Source of the DNA: Phycisphaerales bacterium
Lineage (GTDB): Bacteria; Planctomycetota; Phycisphaerae; Phycisphaerales; UBA1924
Assembly (NCBI GenBank): GCA_030680655.1
Contig: JAUXUZ010000053.1
Span: forward strand, 1-9,275
Direction: 5' to 3'
DNA length: 9,275 bases
Position numbers and translations under genes: made by a program. The notes beneath the pieces are model-generated. The model was not told where the DNA came from. It saw only the letters and a program-made list of their open reading frames with translations, and made no database searches. Below, piece by piece: positions 1 to 5,737 of the stretch (within the stretch, counting starts at the first letter, position 1; each line of letters begins with the position of its first letter).

Positions 1-122
1 ATCGTCAGCCCGCGCCCGCCCACCGCCGAGCCCCCCCCGCCCCCCCCGCCATCGCCAGGCTGCGCAAAGCCCATCGCGCACAACGCACCCGCAAGCACCA
101 GCATCACGCCCGCTTTGTTCAT
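1..122 (-). CDS. Secreted glycine-rich protein, N-terminal fragment (runs off left edge)
   Basis: The first 40 codons of a gene whose remainder lies beyond the left edge. The protein begins MNKAGVMLVLAGALCAMGFA, a short basic start, a hydrophobic core and a plausible signal-peptidase I site after GFA, before QPGD. A run of seven glycines (about residues 25-31) follows, then SAVGGRGLT. The start is supported by an AAGGAAG ribosome-binding sequence at 125-131 (minus strand) and by lying 37 bases after the TonB-like gene on the same strand, so it is probably the third gene of that operon. The glycine run is encoded by two G8 homopolymers separated by one C. The function cannot be told from this fragment; an exported or periplasmic role is inferred from the signal peptide only. 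It is too short to assign to a family. Confidence 0.6.
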   Translation of the reverse strand, partial: MNKAGVMLVLAGALCAMGFAQPGDGGGGGGGSAVGGRGLT

Positions 123-159
123 CGCTTCCTTATCGGCTCTCGGCCCTGCCCGCTCCATT

Positions 160-1383
160 TCACTGCAAGATGACGGTGATCTCAAGCAAGACGACCGCGT
201 CTGGACGTAGCGGCAGGTCGTCCAGCAGCCGACCCTTCGCCCGCCAGTTGTACAGCGCGGTCTTCACCGGTTCGTCCACCTCGTAGGGGAACCCCGACGA
301 CTTGAGCACCCGCACCGACCGCGCACGCCCATCCCTGCCGAACACGATCTCCAGCGTCGGGCTCCGCGGCTGGCGCAGCGCCCGCGTCGCGAGGCTGAAC
401 TCCGGGCGCACCGTGCGGATGTCCAGCCCCTCGCCCGCCTCGACCTTGCCGTTGCGGAACACCGCCGCCCGCTTCACGCTCGCCGCGTCGGCATCACGGT
501 CGGCCGCCACGGTCTTATCTGCCATTGGCGTACCGGAAGCGCCAGAGGCACCGGGGTTGTCGGCCTCGGGCGCCGGCGCGTCGGCCGATGAACCGGGCGT
601 AGAGCCCTTCAAACCCTCAACCGCCGGCTTCGCCACCGAGGGAGCAGGGTGCGCCGCGGGCTCGGAGGCTGCCTGCACCAGCCGCGGCGTCTCGCCGCCC
701 GCGTTGCCCGCCTTGATCTCTTTGTGCGACGGCCCTTCCGGCTCGTCGCGCCTTTGACGCTCTTCACCCTGCGACCCGGCGATGGCCGGCTCCGGTCGCA
801 CCTCCACCATCGCGGGCGCCGGTGGCCCGATCGGGCCATCCATCGGTGCGGCAACCACCGGCCGGGCAACCGCTGGCGCAGCCTTCGCACCGTTCTTGCC
901 GTCGTTGCCACCCTGGCCCGGGTCGCCCTGCGGTGCAGGCCGCGCCTTGATGTCCATCTGCGGCTGATCGACCAGCGATTCGATGCCGCCGTTCTCACCA
1001 GTCGCCGTGCTCTTCATCCAGGAGGTCGTGTCGATCTTCGGCCCGTCGATCACTCCAAGCGGCACCGGGATCGGCTCAAGCGGCTTTGGCGGCGGCTGCA
1101 CCGCGACCGCCGGTGGGGGCATCGGCGGTTGCTCGATGACGACTTCTGCGGGCGCCGGGACCGGCTCGGCCGCAAGCCGGGCGGCCACATCCGCCGGCAG
1201 CGAATCCGGGATCAGGTAGAGAGGTGCCGTGTCGCCCATCAGGCCCGATGCGAGGTCCGCACCGGGCGCCATCGCCGCGGCCCCGCCCGCTGGCAGCAGG
1301 TAGACGCTCGTCATCACCGTCGCGTGCAGCATCATGCTCCCCGCGACGGCCAGCGGCCAGGTTTTCACGCGAGCCTCCGACAT
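160..1383 (-). CDS. TonB-like energy transducer protein
   Basis: A 407-residue protein with the TonB layout. A short cytoplasmic start (MSEARVKTWP) leads into one hydrophobic anchor (about residues 11-35). A long low-complexity periplasmic spacer rich in Pro, Ala and Gly follows, with a proline stretch near residues 86-110 (PPMPPP, QPPPKPLEPIPVP). A C-terminal domain (about 325-407) has the TonB pattern: a strand EIVFGRDGRARSVRVLKSSG, a helix with ALYNWRAKGR, and a last strand VLLEITVILQ. Family members pass energy from an inner-membrane ExbB/ExbD motor to outer-membrane receptors or act as general periplasm-spanning linkers. No ExbB, ExbD or receptor gene is visible here, so the partner is unknown. 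The start has AGGA at 1391-1394, seven bases upstream. It follows the glycosyltransferase gene by 32 bases, suggesting co-transcription. The spacer is longer than in classical TonB (about 240 residues in total). A TolA-like or other TonB-C protein is an alternative. Confidence 0.8.
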   Translation of the reverse strand: MSEARVKTWPLAVAGSMMLHATVMTSVYLLPAGGAAAMAPGADLASGLMGDTAPLYLIPDSLPADVAARLAAEPVPAPAEVVIEQPPMPPPAVAVQPPPKPLEPIPVPLGVIDGPKIDTTSWMKSTATGENGGIESLVDQPQMDIKARPAPQGDPGQGGNDGKNGAKAAPAVARPVVAAPMDGPIGPPAPAMVEVRPEPAIAGSQGEERQRRDEPEGPSHKEIKAGNAGGETPRLVQAASEPAAHPAPSVAKPAVEGLKGSTPGSSADAPAPEADNPGASGASGTPMADKTVAADRDADAASVKRAAVFRNGKVEAGEGLDIRTVRPEFSLATRALRQPRSPTLEIVFGRDGRARSVRVLKSSGFPYEVDEPVKTALYNWRAKGRLLDDLPLRPDAVVLLEITVILQ

Positions 1384-1415
1384 CGGCCAATCCTACGGGA
1401 CCGGCGTGCGTTGGT

Positions 1416-2777
1416 TCACGCCGGCGTGCACTTCACACCGTCCAGCGACCGTACCACCACGGCAACGTCCGCCGCGCCTTGTCTGCGCGGCGGGACCTCG
1501 TACGCCACCGATCGGGCCCGGATCGGCACGCCATCGCCGAAGAGGCGCGGTGTGCGCGTGTACTCCTTGCCCCCCCAGCGCACCGGCACGCCCGAGAGCA
1601 AGTCCGCACGCGCGCAGAGCAGGATCCACGCCGTGACGGCCGACCCCACCGGGTACAGCGCCGCCCCCACCAGCGATGCGCCGCCCCATACAACCCCAAG
1701 CACAAGGCACCCGTAGTAGCCCGCAAGACCCGCCAGGCCGCCCACGATCGCCGCCAGCGCGTACCACCAAAGACCACCGTGCCACTCCACCAGCAGGCCC
1801 GCCGCCAGCGCCGCCGCGCTCAGCACCGGCATCACCGATCCGGTGAGCACCGCCGCGCGCGCGTGCAGGAGCATGCGCTGCGGCCTTCGATTGGCCAGCT
1901 CGATGTAGAGACGCTTCCAGCCGCTCACGAACGCGCTCCAGGTGTCGTACATGCGGCACACCAGCGCACCGTCGGCGAAGAAGACCTCGCACCTGTGCCC
2001 GAGGGCCTTGACGATCTGGGCCATCGCCGTGTCCTCGAGCACCTCGTCCTTCACGCACGCGTGCGTGCCGACATGAAAGTAGGTCTCGCGCGTAAAGAGC
2101 ATGTACTGGCCGTTGGCCATGCTGCGCGTCGTCGGTCCCTCGCTTGAGCGCAGCAGCGGGTACTGGCGCAGCAGCTCGCCGGCCGTCGCCGGCTGCACCA
2201 GGTGCTCAAACCAGTACCGCTTGGCCAGCGTGCTGTAAAGGCTCAAGAGCCCGCAGCCCCTCTGCTGGCGCAGCTTCACCGTCCAGCGCACGCACGAGGG
2301 GTGCAGCAGCGTGTCGGCGTCGATAAACAGCAGCAGGTCCGCGTTGAACGCCTCGTTGCGGTTCATCACCGCGTGCCACAGCGCGTGCACCTTGCCGGCC
2401 CAGCCGTCGGGGCAACGGTCAACGGTGTGCACGGCAATCCGAGCATCTTCGCCGGTGCGCCCGCGGATGACCCGCTCGGTCGCGTCCGTGCAGCGGTCGA
2501 GGCTGAAGACGACCCTCAGACGGTCGGGCGGGTAGTCCTGCCGCAGCAGCGTCTCCAGCAGTGAGCCGATCGACGCCTCTTCGTTGTGAGCCGGCACCAC
2601 GACGCACACCGTCGGCCAGGCGTCATCTGGCGGGTCGGGCATCCGTTCGGCGGCGGTCGCCATCGGCGAAGTGAGCCGAGTGCGGATGAACCGCACAATC
2701 CCAGTCGTCCAATAGACGGCGCACACCACGCCCCACACAGCCAGGAACACCAGGATCGTCCGTTCAACGTGGATCAT
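1416..2777 (-). CDS. Membrane-anchored family 2 glycosyltransferase (CrtQ/HpnB-like)
   Basis: A 453-residue protein. An N-terminal membrane segment lies at about residues 7-29. A GT-A fold domain follows: the nucleotide-binding start CVVVPAHNEEASIGSLLETL (58-77), SLDRCTDAT (92-100), PDGWAGKVHAL (123-133), the metal-binding DAD at 153-155 (LLFIDADTLLHP), NGQYMLF (222-228), and the probable catalytic-base motif EDTAMAQ (248-254). GWKRLYIE (286-293) stands where the family often has a Q/RxxRW-type motif. Two or three hydrophobic segments (about 308-390) precede VRWGGKEY (399-406), resembling the WKGRxY motif near the end of carotenoid- and hopanoid-associated transferases. It probably transfers a sugar from a nucleotide-sugar to a lipid-type acceptor at the cytoplasmic membrane; the acceptor is inferred by resemblance only. 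The ATG at 2777 is preferred because it precedes the anchor; the open frame extends upstream but that part overlaps the divergent gene antisense. No good Shine-Dalgarno is seen. It is probably the first gene of the operon. Confidence 0.8.
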   Translation of the reverse strand: MIHVERTILVFLAVWGVVCAVYWTTGIVRFIRTRLTSPMATAAERMPDPPDDAWPTVCVVVPAHNEEASIGSLLETLLRQDYPPDRLRVVFSLDRCTDATERVIRGRTGEDARIAVHTVDRCPDGWAGKVHALWHAVMNRNEAFNADLLLFIDADTLLHPSCVRWTVKLRQQRGCGLLSLYSTLAKRYWFEHLVQPATAGELLRQYPLLRSSEGPTTRSMANGQYMLFTRETYFHVGTHACVKDEVLEDTAMAQIVKALGHRCEVFFADGALVCRMYDTWSAFVSGWKRLYIELANRRPQRMLLHARAAVLTGSVMPVLSAAALAAGLLVEWHGGLWWYALAAIVGGLAGLAGYYGCLVLGVVWGGASLVGAALYPVGSAVTAWILLCARADLLSGVPVRWGGKEYTRTPRLFGDGVPIRARSVAYEVPPRRQGAADVAVVVRSLDGVKCTPA

Positions 2778-2791
2778 CTCTGTCTGACCAG

Positions 2792-2797
2792 AGAGTA
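2792..2797 (-). promoter_or_regulatory. Candidate -10 box of the glycosyltransferase operon
   Basis: On the minus strand TACTCT lies 14 bases before the glycosyltransferase ATG, which would give a leader of only about 8 bases. No convincing -35 box is seen. It is listed because it resembles the TACNCT boxes found before the plus-strand genes, but the spacing differs. The 111-base divergent interval 2778-2888 must hold promoters for both directions. A small hairpin-capable sequence, CTCTG-tctgac-CAGAG, sits beside the start at 2778-2793 and may be incidental. Confidence 0.25.
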
Positions 2798-2876
2798 GGT
2801 GAAGGCAGCCGACCCCTGGTGCCAAGCCCGGCCCGACCCGCCTCCCCCGCCCTTCCCCAGCCGGCTCTTCCCCGTC

Positions 2877-2882
2877 TACGCT
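2877..2882 (+). promoter_or_regulatory. Candidate leaderless-type -10 box (TACGCT) of the BFN gene
   Basis: TACGCT fits the TANNNT form of a -10 element and ends six bases (CACCCC) before the ATG at 2889. With the usual 6-7 base distance from -10 to the start point, transcription would begin at or next to the start codon. No Shine-Dalgarno sequence is present before this ATG, which agrees with leaderless translation. The same box and spacing recur before truD and the HAD gene. Confidence 0.45.
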
Positions 2883-2888
2883 CACCCC

Positions 2889-3386
2889 ATGGCCGTCCGG
2901 ATGGAACTCTCCCGCATCCTGATCCAGGAGCTCAAAGACTTTCAGGTCATCGAGCTCCGCGAGGTGGCCGAGGCCGCCACCGACGCCAACACCGCGGACC
3001 TCGACCCCGACGGCACCAAAGCGGGCACCGTGTCGCAGGTCGAGCACGGACGATCGTTCCCCATCGTCATCGGTCTCCCCGAAGCTCAGGCGATCGAGCG
3101 GCGGCTCAAGGGAATCGTGATCAAGCGCCCGCAGACCCACGACCTGCTCGCCAACGTCATCACCGCTCTCGGCGGCACGCTCGAGTCGATCACCATCAAC
3201 GACCTCTCCGAGTCCACCTTCTTCGCCCAGCTCAACGTCAAGACCGCGGGCTCGGGCGGCAAGGTCGTCCACATCGACAGCCGCCCCTCCGACGCCATCG
3301 CCCTGGGCATCGCCGGCAACGTCCCCATCTACGTCGCCGAGCACGTCCTCGACGCCGCCCAGAAGAACGACGACGAGGACAAGTAG
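2889..3386 (+). CDS. Bifunctional nuclease (BFN/DUF151) domain protein
   Basis: A 165-residue single-domain protein of the BFN (DUF151) family. Recognisable features are GRSFPIVIGLPEAQAIERRL (54-73), a middle helix and strand RPQTHDLLANVITALGGTLE (80-99) and INDLSESTFFAQL (103-115), then the family signature HIDSRPSDAIALG (128-140) followed by VPIYVAEHVLDAA (145-157). Plant members are reported to act as DNA/RNA nucleases; the role of bacterial members is not settled, so nuclease activity here is family-level inference. Many relatives carry a C-terminal UVR domain; this one ends just after the BFN domain in an acidic tail (KNDDEDK). The ATG at 2889 is chosen over frame extensions upstream because homology begins near ELSRILIQEL and a TACGCT box sits six bases before it; the ATG at 2901 is the alternative. 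It diverges from the glycosyltransferase operon and stands alone. Confidence 0.85.
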   Translation: MAVRMELSRILIQELKDFQVIELREVAEAATDANTADLDPDGTKAGTVSQVEHGRSFPIVIGLPEAQAIERRLKGIVIKRPQTHDLLANVITALGGTLESITINDLSESTFFAQLNVKTAGSGGKVVHIDSRPSDAIALGIAGNVPIYVAEHVLDAAQKNDDEDK

Positions 3387-3403
3387 GGCAGGGATCACAA
3401 GGC

Positions 3404-3578
3404 AGGAGCGCGGAGAGGCGCGGAGGAAGGAAAGTCACTCGCGGACTGACACCGACCTCAGCGGAGGCAGTCGACGGGCACCCGTTCAACCCTCATTCCT
3501 GCCCTTTCCTGCGATGACAGCGAATCGTCTGCTGCCCTTCACCGTCTTCTCCGCGCTCCTCCGCGTCTCCGCGTTCCT
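3404..3578. repeat. Inverted pair of CGCGGAG-rich intergenic repeats
   Basis: Left arm 3404-3431 reads AGGAGCGCGGAGAGGCGCGG and continues GAGGAAGGA. The reverse complement of the right arm 3551-3578 reads AGGAACGCGGAGACGCGGAG and continues GAGCGCGG. With a one-base gap about four fifths of the first 23 positions agree. Each arm is itself built of degenerate CGCGGAG units with a period of 8-10 bases. The arms are separated by about 120 bases of non-coding sequence in which I see no gene. They occupy most of the 216-base gap between the BFN gene and truD. Similar CGCGGAG/CTCCGCG short repeats are scattered in many high-GC environmental genomes; whether this is a member of such a mobile family is inference. 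Confidence 0.6.
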
Positions 3579-3591
3579 TCTTCGCTCCCTC

Positions 3592-3597
3592 TACCCT
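3592..3597 (+). promoter_or_regulatory. Candidate leaderless-type -10 box (TACCCT) of truD
   Basis: TACCCT ends five bases (TGCCG) before the ATG at 3603. No Shine-Dalgarno sequence lies between, and none is present further upstream at useful spacing. A clear -35 box is not visible in the CT-rich sequence before it. Placement and form match the boxes before the BFN and HAD genes. It also bears on start choice: an in-frame TTG at 3597 overlaps this box, which favours the ATG at 3603. Confidence 0.45.
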
Positions 3598-3602
3598 TGC
3601 CG

Positions 3603-4910
3603 ATGCCACCGGAGCTCGACAGCTCGCCCCACACGCGCCCCGAGGCCTACCTCACCGCCGCCATCCCCGGCACCGGCGGCGTGATCAAGCAGCGCCCCGA
3701 GGACTTCATCGTCGAGGAGGTCCCCGCCTACGACCCTTCGGGCGAGGGCGAGCACATCTACCTCTTCGTCCAGAAGGTCGGCCTCTCCACAAGCCAACTC
3801 GTCTCCGTGCTCGCGCGACACTTCGGTGTCCGCGAGTTCGCCGTCGGCTACGCGGGCCTCAAAGACCGGCATGCCGTTACACGCCAGGTCGTTTCCATCC
3901 ACACCCCCGGCAAGAAGCCCGAGGACTTCCCAAGCCTGCGCGACCCGCGCATCCAGGTCCTCTGGAGCGACCTGCACGCCAACAAACTCCGCCGAGGGCA
4001 CCTCAAGGCCAACCGCTTCTCCATCAAGGTCCGCGAAACGACGCTGCGGGCCGTCTTCGACGCCAAACGCACGCTCGAGGCCCTCGCCGCCAGCGGCGTC
4101 CCCAACCGCGCCGGCGAGCAGCGCTTCGGCATCCTCGCCAACAACCACCTGGTCGGCCGCGCCATCCTCCTCGGTGACGACCAGCACGCCCTCGACATCC
4201 TCCTGGGCCCCCTCCCGGCGGGCGTCCCCGATCTCTCCGAAGACAACCGCCGCTCGCGCCGGCTCTACGTGGAGAAGAAGTACACCGACGCCGCCGTCAC
4301 AGCCGGCAAGGGTGCGATCACCGAGCGGCGTGCGCTCGCCATGCTCGCCAAGGGGGCCACGCCGCGCCAGGCGATCGACGCCCTCCACGGCCTCGCCCGC
4401 TCGTTCTTCCTCACCTCGTTCCAGTCCGCCGTCTTCAACCGCGTGCTCGACACCCGTCTGCGCGAGGGCACCTTCGACAAGCTCCTCGTCGGCGACCTCG
4501 CCTTCAAGCACGAAAACGGCGCCCTCTTCCTCATCACCCCCGAAGAGCTCGCCAAGCCAGACACCGCCGAGCGCCTCGCCGCCATCACCATCTCGCCCAG
4601 CGGCCCGCTCTGGGGGCCCGACATGTTCCCCACCACCGGCGCCGTCGCCGCGATGGAGGGCGAAGCCCTCGCCTCCTTCGGCGTCACTCCCGCCGACCTC
4701 GCCGCCGCCGTCCCGCGGTTCGGCCAGGAGCACCAGGGCCACCGCCGCCCCCTCCGCGTGCCCATCAGCTACCCGTCGGTCCAGGCCGGCGGCGACGAGC
4801 ACGGGCACTACATCCAGTGCGACTTAGAACTGCCACCGGGGGCGTTCGCAACCGTTGTCATGGATGAAGTCATGAAGACCCCCCCAGGATCCCAAGCCTC
4901 CGAGCCATAG
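3603..4910 (+). CDS. truD: tRNA pseudouridine(13) synthase TruD
   Basis: A 435-residue TruD-family enzyme, which converts uridine 13 of certain tRNAs to pseudouridine in the cytoplasm. The family core is easily read: IKQRPEDFIVEEVPAY (28-43), the catalytic motif GYAGLKDRHAVTRQ (82-95) with the nucleophile Asp88, LKANRFSIKVR (134-144), GVPNRAGEQRFG (165-176), SFFLTSFQSAVFNRVLDTRL (267-286), SGPLWGPDM (333-341), then the C-terminal segment with HRRPLRVPISY and HYIQCDLELPPGAFAT. It is longer than the E. coli enzyme (about 350 residues), with most of the extra length in the TRUD insertion domain. The motif normally read as PNYFGxQRFG is PNRAGEQRFG here, so the Phe usually next to the target base is replaced by Ala170. 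The start at ATG 3603 is preferred over TTG 3597. The neighbouring genes give no functional link. Confidence 0.95.
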   Translation: MPPELDSSPHTRPEAYLTAAIPGTGGVIKQRPEDFIVEEVPAYDPSGEGEHIYLFVQKVGLSTSQLVSVLARHFGVREFAVGYAGLKDRHAVTRQVVSIHTPGKKPEDFPSLRDPRIQVLWSDLHANKLRRGHLKANRFSIKVRETTLRAVFDAKRTLEALAASGVPNRAGEQRFGILANNHLVGRAILLGDDQHALDILLGPLPAGVPDLSEDNRRSRRLYVEKKYTDAAVTAGKGAITERRALAMLAKGATPRQAIDALHGLARSFFLTSFQSAVFNRVLDTRLREGTFDKLLVGDLAFKHENGALFLITPEELAKPDTAERLAAITISPSGPLWGPDMFPTTGAVAAMEGEALASFGVTPADLAAAVPRFGQEHQGHRRPLRVPISYPSVQAGGDEHGHYIQCDLELPPGAFATVVMDEVMKTPPGSQASEP

Positions 4911-4937
4911 GTCCGATGGGTCCCATACGACCCATCG
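4907..4937 (+). repeat. Period-9 repeat with an 8-bp hairpin at the truD stop
   Basis: Starting inside the truD stop codon are three degenerate nine-base units, ATAGGTCCG, ATGGGTCCC and ATACGACCC, followed by ATCG. The same bases contain an exact inverted repeat: CGATGGGT (4914-4921), an eight-base loop, and ACCCATCG (4930-4937). A competing shorter palindrome, ATGGG-T-CCCAT, lies at 4916-4926. No T-run follows on either strand, so it is not a standard intrinsic terminator. It could slow or end transcription before the HAD promoter, or be one of the GGTCC/CATA-type short repeats that recur between genes in many bacteria. Confidence 0.55.
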
Positions 4938-4946
4938 CCTTCCCTC

Positions 4947-4952
4947 TACCCT
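4947..4952 (+). promoter_or_regulatory. Candidate leaderless-type -10 box (TACCCT) of the HAD gene
   Basis: TACCCT, preceded by the same TCCCTC as before truD, ends six bases (CCTCCA) before the ATG at 4959. No Shine-Dalgarno sequence is present. Although the gene follows truD by only 48 bases, the box and the intervening hairpin suggest it can be transcribed on its own. Confidence 0.45.
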
Positions 4953-4958
4953 CCTCCA

Positions 4959-5615
4959 ATGCCCTCCCCCCGCATCGTCGTCTTCGACCTCGGCGGCGTG
5001 GTCGTCCGCATCTGCAGGTCATGGAAAGAAGCCTGCGCCCGCAGCGGCGTTCCTTTCCATGAACTCGCCGCCACGCCGGAGAACATCGCCCAGCGCCGGG
5101 CGATCGTCAAGCAGCACGAAGTCGGCCTCACCACCGACGACGACTTCTACACCCAGATCGCCGCCACCACGCAAGGGCTTTACACGCCAGACCAGGTCCG
5201 CGCCGTCCACCACCACTGGACCATCGGCGAGTACCCCGGCGTCGCCGCCCTGGTCGATGACCTCCACACCCGCGGCATCGCCACCGGTGTGCTCTCCAAC
5301 ACCAACCCGCACCACTGGCGCCTCCTGACCGACCCCGGCACCCCCAGCGCCCCCGCCGCCTACCCCACCATCCTCCGCGTCCACCACCTCCACGCCTCCC
5401 ACCTGCTGAGCCTCGCCAAGCCCGACCCGGCGATCTACGACGCCTTCTCGCAGCGCTGCGGCTTCGCGCCACACGACATCCTCTTCTTCGACGACCTCGC
5501 CGACAACACCGCCGGCGCCGCGGGCGCGGGCTGGGACGCCGTCCAGATCGATCACACCGGCGACACCGCCTCGCAGATGCGCCTCCACCTGCGCCTCCGT
5601 GGCATAGACGCCTGA
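4959..5615 (+). CDS. HAD-superfamily phosphatase, YihX-like
   Basis: A 218-residue HAD hydrolase of subfamily IA. The four HAD motifs are visible: motif I VVFDLGGVVV with the nucleophile Asp10 (but Gly12 where most phosphatases have the second Asp), motif II VLSNTN with Ser113, motif III Lys154 in LAKPDPAIYD, and motif IV FFDDLADN with Asp178 and Asp179. An alpha-helical cap of the C1 type lies between motifs I and II (about 20-95). The DLG motif I together with LSNTN and FFDDxADN is the pattern of E. coli YihX, a glucose-1-phosphate phosphatase, and of the N-terminal domain of soluble epoxide hydrolases. The substrate cannot be fixed from sequence: small phosphorylated sugars are plausible, and a haloacid dehalogenase is less likely. 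The gene ends 122 bases before the convergent large gene, with a terminator between them. Confidence 0.85.
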   Translation: MPSPRIVVFDLGGVVVRICRSWKEACARSGVPFHELAATPENIAQRRAIVKQHEVGLTTDDDFYTQIAATTQGLYTPDQVRAVHHHWTIGEYPGVAALVDDLHTRGIATGVLSNTNPHHWRLLTDPGTPSAPAAYPTILRVHHLHASHLLSLAKPDPAIYDAFSQRCGFAPHDILFFDDLADNTAGAAGAGWDAVQIDHTGDTASQMRLHLRLRGIDA

Positions 5616-5667
5616 CCCGCCACGCAGCGGAACGACCCACCCGCACTCTTCCCAGCCCCCGCGCGCC

Positions 5668-5704
5668 CAAACGAAAAGCCCCCGGCTCAGCGAGCCGGGG
5701 GCTT
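5668..5704 (-). terminator. Rho-independent terminator of the 957-residue protein gene
   Basis: A perfect 13-base-pair stem, AAGCCCCCGGCTC (5676-5688) and GAGCCGGGGGCTT (5692-5704), with a three-base loop. Read on the minus strand, the stem is followed by TTTTCGTTT (the last A/T-rich bases toward 5668), the expected U-tract. It starts 34 bases after the stop codon of the minus-strand gene. On the plus strand the stem is followed by GGGG rather than T-rich sequence, so it would be a weaker terminator for the converging HAD gene, though it may serve both. Confidence 0.88.
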
Positions 5705-5737
5705 GGGGTTACTCGATCTCAGACGACGTGGGCTCGA

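Noticed and set aside
649..2147. Long plus-strand open frames across the TonB-like and glycosyltransferase genes
   Set aside because: They are Arg/His/Pro-rich shadow translations of the reverse strand, without motifs or starts of their own.
2778..3398. Upstream extension of the glycosyltransferase reading frame to a 660-residue protein
   Set aside because: The extra 207 residues are antisense to the well-supported BFN gene, are made of low-complexity Gly/Val/Asp sequence, and precede an obvious N-terminal membrane anchor at the chosen start.
3597..3602. TTG at 3597 as the truD start
   Set aside because: It adds only Met-Pro, overlaps the candidate -10 box, and an ATG lies two codons downstream at the spacing seen for the neighbouring genes.
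3591..4808. A 405-residue open frame on the minus strand
   Set aside because: It lies wholly opposite truD and is rich in Gly, Glu, Val and Ala, as expected from the complement of a high-GC coding frame. The plus strand carries all TruD motifs.
4959..5615. Epoxide hydrolase or haloacid dehalogenase call for the HAD gene
   Set aside because: The protein has only the HAD domain, with no alpha/beta-hydrolase part, and the overall pattern around motifs II and IV fits YihX-like phosphatases better.
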